Assembly: GCA_031290725.1 (NCBI GenBank)
Contig: JAITMZ010000047.1
Span: forward strand, 1 to 7,927
DNA from: Spirochaetaceae bacterium
GTDB taxonomy: Bacteria; Spirochaetota; Spirochaetia; Treponematales; Treponemataceae
DNA length: 7,927 nt
Reading direction: 5' to 3'
The position numbers were made by a program, and so were the translations under genes. Below are positions 1 to 5,027 of this stretch, one piece after another. The notes beneath the pieces were generated by a model. It was given only the letters and a program-made list of their open reading frames with translations, was not told the origin of the DNA and made no database searches. Positions within the stretch are counted from its first letter, which is position 1. Each line of letters opens with the position of its first letter.

Positions 1-344
1 TGCCAGGAGAGCTTCTTGGTGGCGAGGAGGCCCAAGCCGCCGGGCATGAAGGTGGACCGGTGTTCGGCGTGGGCGGCCCGCTCCACCGCCCCATAGAACC
101 AGGCCTCATACACCAGGTCCTTCCGCAGTTGCTCGTCGTGGAGGAAGGGATAATCTTCCATGAGCACGGAACATTGGACCTCCACGTTCTTCGCCTTGCC
201 GCTCAAGGTATGCAGCGCCGAATACAACCCGTGGGGATTCCCCGCGAACTGCCCGGTACTGATGAACCAGCCATCCCGGATCATCTTAATGATGTCTTCG
301 GGGCGGCGCAGTTTGCCCTGGTACTCTTTTTTATAGTCGATCAT
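1..344 (-). CDS. CoA-transferase / acetyl-CoA hydrolase family protein, N-terminal part (cut by window edge)
   Basis: The minus-strand frame opens at ATG 344-342 and stays open to the left edge, giving 114 residues that begin MIDYKKEYQGKLRRPEDIIK. The pattern matches the N-terminal domain of the acetyl-CoA hydrolase / 4-hydroxybutyrate (butyryl-CoA:acetate) CoA-transferase family: a D-[WY]-K-x-x-Y opening, an 'EDIIKxIRDG' helix, a Gly-rich strand followed by an Asn-Pro turn (QFAGNPHGL), then EAWFYG and a FMPGG segment. Such enzymes move CoA between acyl groups and acetate through a glutamyl-CoA intermediate; the catalytic Glu lies in the missing C-terminal part. The start is supported by AGGAG at 351-355, 6 nt upstream. 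It lies 99 nt downstream of the ketoacyl-synthase-like gene on the same strand, with no obvious promoter between, so the two are probably co-transcribed. Substrate cannot be read from this fragment. Confidence 0.8.
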   Translation of the reverse strand, partial: MIDYKKEYQGKLRRPEDIIKMIRDGWFISTGQFAGNPHGLYSALHTLSGKAKNVEVQCSVLMEDYPFLHDEQLRKDLVYEAWFYGAVERAAHAEHRSTFMPGGLGLLATKKLSW

Positions 345-366
345 GATGTGCTCCTGTGATTGGAGA

Positions 367-384
367 CCGGGGTACATACCCCGG
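367..384. repeat. Perfect 8-bp inverted repeat (hairpin) in the intergenic gap
   Basis: CCGGGGTA and TACCCCGG are separated by 2 nt, so the RNA could form a 7-bp GC-rich stem with a 4-nt loop. It sits 23 nt before the CoA-transferase start and just ahead of its ribosome binding site. No T-run follows on the minus strand, so it is not a typical intrinsic terminator. It could be an RNA-processing or stability element between the two cistrons, or an operator. Confidence 0.5.
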
Positions 385-418
385 CAGTCTAATAAATTTC
401 CTATTCGACGAAGCTACT

Positions 419-434
419 CCGCTGCTTGCAGCGG
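419..434. repeat. Perfect 7-bp inverted repeat just after the KAS III-like stop codon
   Basis: CCGCTGC-TT-GCAGCGG is a perfect stem, extendable by a G-T pair, 9 nt downstream of the TAA of the ketoacyl-synthase-like gene (minus strand). A real T-tract is absent, so a Rho-independent terminator is doubtful. Its compact palindromic form is like the dispersed REP-type units of many bacteria, but only one copy is seen in this window. Confidence 0.45.
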
Positions 435-443
435 GGTTCTTCA

Positions 444-1457
444 TTACCAGCGGACGGCGGCTCCGCACCAGGTATAGCTGATGCCCATGATGCTGAGGCC
501 CACCAGATCGCCCTTTTTAATCTTGCCTTCCGATTCGGCTAATGCCATTCCTAAAAGGGGATCGAGCTGGCCAACGTGCCCGTATTTACTCAGATAATAG
601 GCTTTCTCTAGCGGAACGCCCACCATTTCACAGATCGTGGCGTGACCCCTGGTATTCAAATGCATGGGGATGTAATAATCAATATCCGCAAGGGTATTGC
701 CCGACTTAGCCAATGCCCGTTCCAGAGTTTTGACCAAATTGACAAAGGTTACTTTGCCGAGGCGGTCACGGAAGCCGTCCGGATCAGCCAAGAACCAGTG
801 GTGGAGGGCCTGATCGTCGGCATTCGCGCTGGTGAAGGGAGTCCGGGTGCCGCCGCCGGGCACGATGAGGGCATCGTGGAACGATCCATCGGTGATCTCC
901 GCGCAGCCCAAGACTTCCCGTTCCGGCCAATCCTTCTGAATGATGGCCGCCGCGCCGCCGCTGCCAAGGTCGTAGAAGAACGAGATACCACGGTTCTGGT
1001 AGTCGACGAAGTCGGTATTTCGATAGGCACCCACCACCATCACCGTCTTGACACCCTCTTCGGTTTGGATGTACTTCTTCGCCTGTTCCATAGCCGGAAT
1101 TGCCGAACCACAGCGGCATTCGATGTTGTAGCACCACGCATTGGTGGCGCCGATAGCGTGCTGCACCGCCGGCCCGATGGAGTACACCGGGTAGTCACCC
1201 CAGGTTTCACCGTAATAAATAATCAGGTCGATAGTGAGCGGATCAACCCCGGTATTTTCAAGACATTTCTCAGCCGCCCTGATGGACATAACACTGGTGT
1301 GATCGTCCGGGCCGGGATAATGCAATCCCTCCAGGCCGAACTTATCCCGTACCACCTCAGGCGAGGCACCGGTCAGTCTCGCCAATTCATTAAAATCACG
1401 ATACGGCTCGGGCAAATATAACCCGAAACCGACGATTCCACAACGCGCCAATTCCAT
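444..1457 (-). CDS. 3-oxoacyl-ACP synthase III (FabH)-like / HMG-CoA-synthase-like condensing enzyme, divergent
   Basis: 337 residues, the usual length for the KAS III branch of the thiolase superfamily. The N-terminal half carries the likely nucleophile Cys116 (CRCGSAIPAM, aligned with the C-A-G motif of FabH), and 'FFYDLGSGGAAAII' at 160-173 matches the conserved G-[DS]-G-A-G-A strand. The C-terminal half has IPMHLNTRGH at 263-272, where FabH has PHQAN, and KYGHVGQLDP at 291-300, where FabH has the GNTSAAS segment with its catalytic Asn. Here that Asn is His294, and His266 is shifted by one residue relative to FabH. Such enzymes join an acyl-CoA to a malonyl or acetyl unit, or transfer acyl groups. 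Substrate is unknown; the adjacent CoA-transferase suggests acyl-CoA metabolism rather than housekeeping lipid synthesis. The ATG is preceded by AAGGAGG at 1465-1471, 7 nt away. Family membership is firm; exact function is not. Confidence 0.82.
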   Translation of the reverse strand: MELARCGIVGFGLYLPEPYRDFNELARLTGASPEVVRDKFGLEGLHYPGPDDHTSVMSIRAAEKCLENTGVDPLTIDLIIYYGETWGDYPVYSIGPAVQHAIGATNAWCYNIECRCGSAIPAMEQAKKYIQTEEGVKTVMVVGAYRNTDFVDYQNRGISFFYDLGSGGAAAIIQKDWPEREVLGCAEITDGSFHDALIVPGGGTRTPFTSANADDQALHHWFLADPDGFRDRLGKVTFVNLVKTLERALAKSGNTLADIDYYIPMHLNTRGHATICEMVGVPLEKAYYLSKYGHVGQLDPLLGMALAESEGKIKKGDLVGLSIMGISYTWCGAAVRW

Positions 1458-1485
1458 TTGGCTGCCTCCTTACAAAATTTTTCGC

Positions 1486-1505
1486 AAGTAATCTGACGAC
1501 TACTT
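1486..1505 (-). promoter_or_regulatory. Hairpin in the 5' leader of the KAS III-like gene
   Basis: On the minus strand AAGTAGTC-GTCA-GATTACTT folds as an 8-bp stem (one G-U pair) with a 4-nt loop. It lies between the stop of the mini-ORF in the leader and the AAGGAGG site of the KAS III-like gene, 15 nt from the latter. It could modulate translation or processing; no known riboswitch or T-box pattern is recognised. Confidence 0.35.
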
Positions 1506-1515
1506 ATTCGCAAAC

Positions 1516-1557
1516 TCAAAAACGCATTTTTAAAGTACATCCCTTCCAGCTAGTCAT
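1516..1557 (-). CDS. Possible leaderless 13-residue leader ORF ahead of the KAS III-like gene
   Basis: ATG at 1557-1555 begins 6 nt after the promoter -10 box TATACT (1564-1569), so transcription would be expected to start at or next to this ATG. The frame reads MTSWKGCTLKMRF and stops with TGA at 1516-1518. Initiation would have to be leaderless because there is no room for a ribosome binding site. The spacing copies that of the recO and oligopeptide-ATPase genes in this window, which makes translation plausible. It contains no run of a regulatory amino acid, and chance is a real alternative because any leader may contain a short ORF. Confidence 0.25.
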   Translation of the reverse strand: MTSWKGCTLKMRF

Positions 1558-1563
1558 AGGGAC

Positions 1564-1592
1564 AGTATAGCACGAAAAAAAGTTTTTTTCAA
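1564..1592 (-). promoter_or_regulatory. Sigma-70-type promoter for the KAS III-like / CoA-transferase operon
   Basis: On the minus strand TTGAAA (1587-1592) is followed by a 17-bp spacer and TATACT (1564-1569), with an extended TGC immediately upstream of the -10 box. The spacer holds an A-run and a T-run. Predicted start is near 1557, giving a leader of about 100 nt before the KAS III-like ATG at 1457. Confidence 0.75.
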
Positions 1593-1604
1593 GGGGAAAA
1601 TGGG

Positions 1605-1641
1605 AAAAAATGCGTATTTTTGCGAAAAATGTGCGAAAAAA
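1605..1641. promoter_or_regulatory. Phased A/T tracts with repeated TGCG, likely bent DNA upstream of the operon promoter
   Basis: TGCG occurs at 1611, 1621 and 1632, spaced by 10 and 11 bp, each embedded in A- or T-runs (1605-1610, 1616-1621, 1625-1629, 1636-1641). Tracts repeated once per helical turn usually bend DNA. The block is upstream of the -35 box at 1587-1592, where curved or UP-element DNA raises promoter strength. Its left side overlaps the U-tract of the tRNA terminator, so part of the pattern has another explanation. Confidence 0.35.
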
Positions 1642-1665
1642 GGCGGCGGAGAGGAGACGCCGGCC
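1636..1665 (-). terminator. Rho-independent terminator of tRNA-Pro
   Basis: Read on the minus strand, GGC(C)GGCG pairs with CGCCGCC (7 bp with one bulged C), a pyrimidine-rich loop lies between, and TTTTTT follows at 1641-1636. It begins 16 nt after the tRNA discriminator base and insulates the tRNA from the KAS III-like operon promoter immediately downstream. Confidence 0.65.
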
Positions 1666-1680
1666 TGTTCTCCCTACAAT

Positions 1681-1753
1681 TCGGAAAGGGGGGATTCGAA
1701 CCCCCGACATCCAGGTCCCAAACCTGGCGGTATAGCCACTAACCTACTTTCCG
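1681..1753 (-). tRNA. tRNA-Pro (anticodon UGG)
   Basis: 73 nt that fold as a standard cloverleaf. The acceptor stem CGGAAAG/CTTTCCG (1747-1753 with 1682-1688) begins with the C1-G72 pair and is followed by discriminator A73, both typical of bacterial tRNA-Pro. The D arm contains the GG pair; the anticodon stem CCAGG/CCTGG encloses loop TTTGGGA, giving UGG with G37; the variable region is 5 nt; the T arm is GGGGG-TTCGAAT-CCCCC. The 3' CCA is not encoded (ATTG follows), so CCA must be added by tRNA nucleotidyltransferase. The gene has its own promoter and terminator. Confidence 0.97.
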
Positions 1754-1779
1754 TGCCGCATATACGATAACTATAGTAT

Positions 1780-1809
1780 ACTATACTATAAATCTGCTGT
1801 TCATGTCAA
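1780..1809 (-). promoter_or_regulatory. Promoter of tRNA-Pro
   Basis: Consensus TTGACA at 1804-1809 and TATAGT at 1780-1785 on the minus strand with an 18-bp spacer. Predicted start is near 1773, leaving about 20 nt before the mature tRNA. The -10 region is inside a perfect 14-bp palindrome (1772-1785, TATAGTATACTATA), so the stretch offers several overlapping -10-like hexamers. There is no gene between here and the recO stop at 1905. Confidence 0.75.
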
Positions 1810-1904
1810 GGCAGAAGGAGCCCAGAAACAAGGGCGAGCGCATTAAAATTCTATTTTTATATACATATTGCCGCCGCCAGCTCATTTACTGACACTACAG
1901 GCTG

Positions 1905-2651
1905 TTAGAGTACATCCCGCCCGGTTTCCAGGGTCTTCAGCCCACCCACCGCCTGCTGGATAAGATAAAACAGCAGCGCCCGGAGGCTTTCCTGGTCGCC
2001 CGCCGCCAGTACCAGTACCCGCGCCGCCCCGGGCCGCGCCGTGGACACCGCCCGGAGGTATCCCAAGGCCGAATCGCTCACCGCCAAGCCCCCTGCCGGC
2101 GCCTCCCTGCCTCCCCCGCAAGCCGCACACACAAAGCCGCTTTCCCCCGGCGCGTAAACCCCGCCGCCCAGGGCTGTTTCACAGCGCACACAGACACCCG
2201 TGCCGGGACGCACCCCCAGCAGACCCAGATAGCGCCACAGAAAGCGGAGCAGCGCGGGCCGGAGATCATTGTGTTCCGCACCGTCCATGCCGTCCAGGAA
2301 GGCATTCACCAGGATCCAGCAGCGGCCATACTCACCGGATGCCCGGGTTTGGATCACCAGTTCGCTGGCCAGGGATGCGGCCCAGGTGTTGTAGAGGCTT
2401 TCCCGAATCCCCGGCCGGAATGAAGCGGGATCAAAGTCGGTAATCTTGGGCAGGTCGATTTTATGGTCGTCGTAGAGCCACACCGTCCCGGTATGCCAAG
2501 GGGACACCAGCGCGCGGAGTTTGCTTTTTGTCCCGCCGAAGAGCATGGCCTGATACACCCCCCGTTCCGGCCCCAGGAGTGTGACCACCCGGTGCCCCGC
2601 CAGGGTAGGGTGTACGGAGAGGATCAATGCCGGGGAGACGGAGTGCCGCAT
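1905..2651 (-). CDS. recO: DNA repair protein RecO (zinc-finger type)
   Basis: 248 residues from ATG 2651-2649. RecO loads RecA on gaps with RecF/RecR and anneals single strands. The N-terminal OB-fold region is ALILSVHPTLAGHRVVTLLGPERGV (start about residue 8), matching the 'GIVL..xxxGExDrivtLfT.e.G' pattern, followed by a helical domain with FLWRYLGLLGVRPG at 137-150. Four cysteines, Cys154/Cys157 and Cys175/Cys178, form the C-x2-C ... C-x2-C zinc site found in many RecO proteins and lost in E. coli. The frame continues upstream to a TTG at 2681, but ATG 2651 puts the N-terminus at normal family length. No Shine-Dalgarno precedes either codon; a TATACT box 7 nt before the ATG indicates a leaderless message. 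The last helices are degenerate compared with other RecO proteins, which is common. Confidence 0.85.
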   Translation of the reverse strand: MRHSVSPALILSVHPTLAGHRVVTLLGPERGVYQAMLFGGTKSKLRALVSPWHTGTVWLYDDHKIDLPKITDFDPASFRPGIRESLYNTWAASLASELVIQTRASGEYGRCWILVNAFLDGMDGAEHNDLRPALLRFLWRYLGLLGVRPGTGVCVRCETALGGGVYAPGESGFVCAACGGGREAPAGGLAVSDSALGYLRAVSTARPGAARVLVLAAGDQESLRALLFYLIQQAVGGLKTLETGRDVL

Positions 2652-2658
2652 GAAAACA

Positions 2659-2687
2659 AGTATACCGAAATCGGAGGCCAATGACTA
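2659..2687 (-). promoter_or_regulatory. recO promoter, apparently leaderless
   Basis: On the minus strand TAGTCA (2682-2687, 4 of 6 to consensus) is separated by 17 bp from TATACT (2659-2664). Seven bases separate the -10 box from the recO ATG, so the RNA should begin at or within a base of the start codon. The -35 hexamer lies on the palindrome GACTAGTC at 2683-2690, shared with the divergent promoter. Confidence 0.55.
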
Positions 2688-2714
2688 GTCTTTTATCGCC
2701 GCTTGTGCTACACT
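2686..2714 (+). promoter_or_regulatory. Extended -10 promoter of the oligopeptide-type ATPase gene, apparently leaderless
   Basis: TGC-TACACT at 2706-2714 is an extended -10 element; six bases (GACCCC) separate it from ATG 2721. At 17-bp spacing the -35 would be TAGTCT (2686-2691), weak, on the same palindrome as the recO -35. No ribosome binding site is present before the ATG, which fits leaderless translation. Confidence 0.5.
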
Positions 2715-2720
2715 GACCCC

Positions 2721-3539
2721 ATGTATCTTCTTGAAGCCCGTGGACTCTCGGTGGGGGTGATGGAATCCCCCGGAGTCATGCCCCGTCCGGTAGTGAGGGG
2801 CGTTTTTCTCACCCTTGAACGCGGTCGGTGCGTGGGTATCGCCGGTGAATCCGGCGCGGGGAAGACTACCCTTGCCCTGTCGCTCCTGGGCCTCCTGCCG
2901 GGAAACATGACGATGATCGACGGCCGGGTACTCTACGATGGCCGGGACGTAACGACCCGGGGGACGGATAAGGGGCGGGCGCGATCCGCCTTCCTGGCCC
3001 GGCAGACCGGCTTTATCTTCCAGGACCCCCAAACCGCCCTGAATCCCTTGATGAGCGTGGGCAGCCAGGTTGAAGAGCGGCTGGCCCTGTGCGGCATGAA
3101 ATCCCGGAAGGAGCGGCGGGAACACACCCGGGCGATATTCCGTGAGGTGGGGCTGCCGGACACCGACGGCTTTTTGAAGCGCTATCCCCACGAGCTTTCA
3201 GGGGGCATGCAGCAACGGGTGGTGATTGCCCAGGCGGTGGTCCACCGCCCCCCCCTGGTGATCGCCGACGAACCCACCGCATCCTTGGATCCGGGCATCC
3301 GTGACGACATCGCCGTACTTTTGGAGACCCTCACCCGTGAACGGGGCTCGGCCCTGCTCCTGATTTCCCACGACTGGACCCTGCTGAAGCGTATGTGCGG
3401 TGATATGCACATGATGTACAACGGAGAGTTTGTGGAACACGGCCCGCCGGAGGAAATTCTGAACCATCCCCGGCATCCCTACACCAAGGCCCTGCTCGCC
3501 GCTATGCCTTCCTTTGAAAAACGGGGGCAGGTCCTTTAG
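2721..3539 (+). CDS. Oligopeptide/dipeptide/nickel ABC transporter ATP-binding protein (OppD/DppD/NikD type), no partner genes nearby
   Basis: 272 residues. Walker A GESGAGKTT (42-50), Q-loop FIFQDP with Gln101, signature LSGGMQQR (159-166), Walker B LVIADEP with Glu184, D-loop SLD and H-loop His217 are all intact, so it should bind and hydrolyse ATP. The segment HPRHPYTKALLAAMP (249-263) is the oligopeptide-transporter C-terminal motif of OppD/OppF/DppD/NikD proteins. The protein is short for DppD (about 330) and closer to NikD. It would act on the cytoplasmic side of a permease pair, but no permease, binding protein or second ATPase is beside it: recO diverges upstream and a different ABC operon converges downstream. 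The frame extends upstream to TTG 2703; ATG 2721 is preferred because of domain start and promoter spacing. Substrate is not determinable. Confidence 0.85.
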   Translation: MYLLEARGLSVGVMESPGVMPRPVVRGVFLTLERGRCVGIAGESGAGKTTLALSLLGLLPGNMTMIDGRVLYDGRDVTTRGTDKGRARSAFLARQTGFIFQDPQTALNPLMSVGSQVEERLALCGMKSRKERREHTRAIFREVGLPDTDGFLKRYPHELSGGMQQRVVIAQAVVHRPPLVIADEPTASLDPGIRDDIAVLLETLTRERGSALLLISHDWTLLKRMCGDMHMMYNGEFVEHGPPEEILNHPRHPYTKALLAAMPSFEKRGQVL

Positions 3540-3558
3540 GGCCGCGCCGCTGGATACA

Positions 3559-4275
3559 TCAGTGCGTTTTTAACACCCCCAGAATATCCGCCTCGATTTC
3601 GGCAATCTCCGGAGGTGGGCGAATGTAGCGTTCGGCCAATGGTTCCCCCACCGGGATTACCGGGATCGCCAGGTCACGGGCGATGGTCACGGGCTCACCG
3701 GTGAGTACCAGGATTCGGGCAGCCAGACAGAGGGCTTCACGGATGTCGTGGGTCACCAGGATGGCCGTGCGTGCCCGGGCAGCGATATGGATGCGGGTTT
3801 GTTCCATCATGGCCAGCTTCACCGGTACGTCCAGGGATTGAAAGGCCTCGTCCAGGAGCATCACCGGGGCGCGGCAGGCCAGGGCACGGGCAAAAGCGGC
3901 CCGTTGCTGTTCGCCTCCGGACAGTTCAGCGGGATAGCGGGCGGATTTGTCCGTCAGACCCGATAAGGCCAGACAGCGGGCCGCCTCCGGCCCGTCGCTC
4001 ACCAGCAGCACATTCTCACGCACTGTCCGCCAGGGCAGAAGCAGGGGTTCCTGGAACAGATACGCCACCCGGAACGGAGCGGTCACCCGGCCCGCATCCG
4101 GCGTCAGGAGACGGGCGATGCAGTCCAGCAGCGTGGTCTTTCCCCGCCCGGAAGCCGCGATGATCGCCGTCACGGTACCCGCGGCGAAAGCGACGGAGAA
4201 GCTGCGGTACAGTTGGTGCCCGCCGCGGGTTATGCACAGTCCCTCCACCCGGACCGGCGATTCAGGGGCGTCCAC
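3559..4275 (-). CDS. ABC transporter ATP-binding protein, nitrate/sulfonate/taurine/thiamine-precursor class
   Basis: 238 residues, normal for SsuB/TauB/ThiZ-type ATPases. Q-loop Gln75 (FQEPLLLPW, the 'LLPW' that follows is typical of this class), signature LSGGEQQR (118-125), Walker B VMLLDE with Glu143, SLD D-loop and His176 (THD) are present. The Walker A motif reads AASGRGKTT (40-48): the first Gly of G-x-S-G-x-G-K is Ala. The Lys and following Thr that contact phosphate are kept, so activity may remain. It starts with GTG at 4275 inside the end of the permease gene (14-bp overlap), which suggests translational coupling; a G-rich weak ribosome site precedes it. It is the third gene of a minus-strand importer operon and energises the permease above it. 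The next gene converges from the left with only 19 bp between stops and no visible terminator. Confidence 0.88.
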   Translation of the reverse strand: MDAPESPVRVEGLCITRGGHQLYRSFSVAFAAGTVTAIIAASGRGKTTLLDCIARLLTPDAGRVTAPFRVAYLFQEPLLLPWRTVRENVLLVSDGPEAARCLALSGLTDKSARYPAELSGGEQQRAAFARALACRAPVMLLDEAFQSLDVPVKLAMMEQTRIHIAARARTAILVTHDIREALCLAARILVLTGEPVTIARDLAIPVIPVGEPLAERYIRPPPEIAEIEADILGVLKTH

Positions 4276-5008
4276 GGCGGTCCCCCAGCAAACCCTCCAT
4301 CGCCACGCAGAGGACAGTCATCATCAGGGCGATGGCGAAGACACCGGCGGTTTCCAGACGCACCTTGGCACCGTACAGTAACGCCCCTGCACCCCAGCGG
4401 GGCAGCGCCAGGGTTTCCCCGGCCACCACCACCTTCCAGCTCATGCCCAAAACCGTGCGGGTTCCCGCCAAAAAGTGGTCCCGTATGCCGGGAAGGTAAA
4501 CCTGAGTGAGCACCGTCCGACGAGAGAAGCCGTAGACCCGGGCCATGTCCAGCAGACGGCGGGGCACCGAACGGACGCCCTGGGAAACAGCGTCGCACAG
4601 CACCGGCAGGGTCATGAGTACCGCCACAAAGACGGGAAGCATGGCCGCTCCGAACCAGAACACCGCCGCCAGGATGATCGCCGTCATCGGCACAGAGCGA
4701 ACCAGGGCCAGCGGCACGGCGATGAATGAGCGAAACCCATCGTGGAGACCCGATAGAATGCCCAATGCCGTCCCCAGGGTCATGGTCACCGCAATGGCGG
4801 CAGCAACACGGGCCAGGCTCGCGGCAAAGTGCCCCAGGAAAGCCCTGTCCCCCAGATGGGACACCAGAAAGCCCAGTACCGCCGTGGGTGCGGGCAGGAT
4901 CAGCGGCTGGGCTATCACCTGCGACGCGGCCTGCCACAGGACCAGCAGCACCAACGCCGACAGCACCGGCATGGCGGCGCTGCCAGTCAGCCAGTTTCGT
5001 TTATCCAT
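4262..5008 (-). CDS. ABC transporter permease, SsuC/TauC/ThiX-like (BPD_transp_1)
   Basis: 248 residues with about six hydrophobic helices, the first at residues 14-33 and the last near 222-240. The cytoplasmic coupling loop DMARVYGFSRRTVLTQVYLP (154-173) is the EAA motif (E-A-A-x3-G-x9-I-x-LP), with Asp-Met in place of Glu-Ala at its first two positions. The segment LILPAPTAVLGFL near 36-48 is the 'LPsP..v' entry typical of the nitrate/sulfonate/taurine permeases. It would form a homodimer channel in the inner membrane. The ATG at 5008 has AGGGCGGG upstream and lies 19 nt after the binding-protein stop; the ATPase start overlaps its end. Substrate is not set by the permease sequence. Confidence 0.88.
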   Translation of the reverse strand: MDKRNWLTGSAAMPVLSALVLLVLWQAASQVIAQPLILPAPTAVLGFLVSHLGDRAFLGHFAASLARVAAAIAVTMTLGTALGILSGLHDGFRSFIAVPLALVRSVPMTAIILAAVFWFGAAMLPVFVAVLMTLPVLCDAVSQGVRSVPRRLLDMARVYGFSRRTVLTQVYLPGIRDHFLAGTRTVLGMSWKVVVAGETLALPRWGAGALLYGAKVRLETAGVFAIALMMTVLCVAMEGLLGDRRGRP

Positions 5009-5027
5009 ACACTGCCCGCCCTTTGTG

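Noticed and set aside
642..1421. Long plus-strand ORF (259 codons) opposite the KAS III-like gene
   Set aside because: It is antisense to a gene with clear motifs, ribosome site and promoter; its translation has no domain pattern.
1558..1710. Upstream extension of the mini-ORF frame to 64 codons
   Set aside because: It would run through the tRNA, its terminator and the operon promoter; only the last 13 codons lie after the promoter.
1781..1885. 34-codon minus-strand ORF between recO and the tRNA
   Set aside because: It covers the consensus tRNA promoter, lacks a ribosome site and has no recognisable pattern.
2652..2681. TTG 2681 as recO start
   Set aside because: Adds ten residues not expected from the family, has no ribosome site, and would place the -10 box inside the coding region; ATG 2651 fits better.
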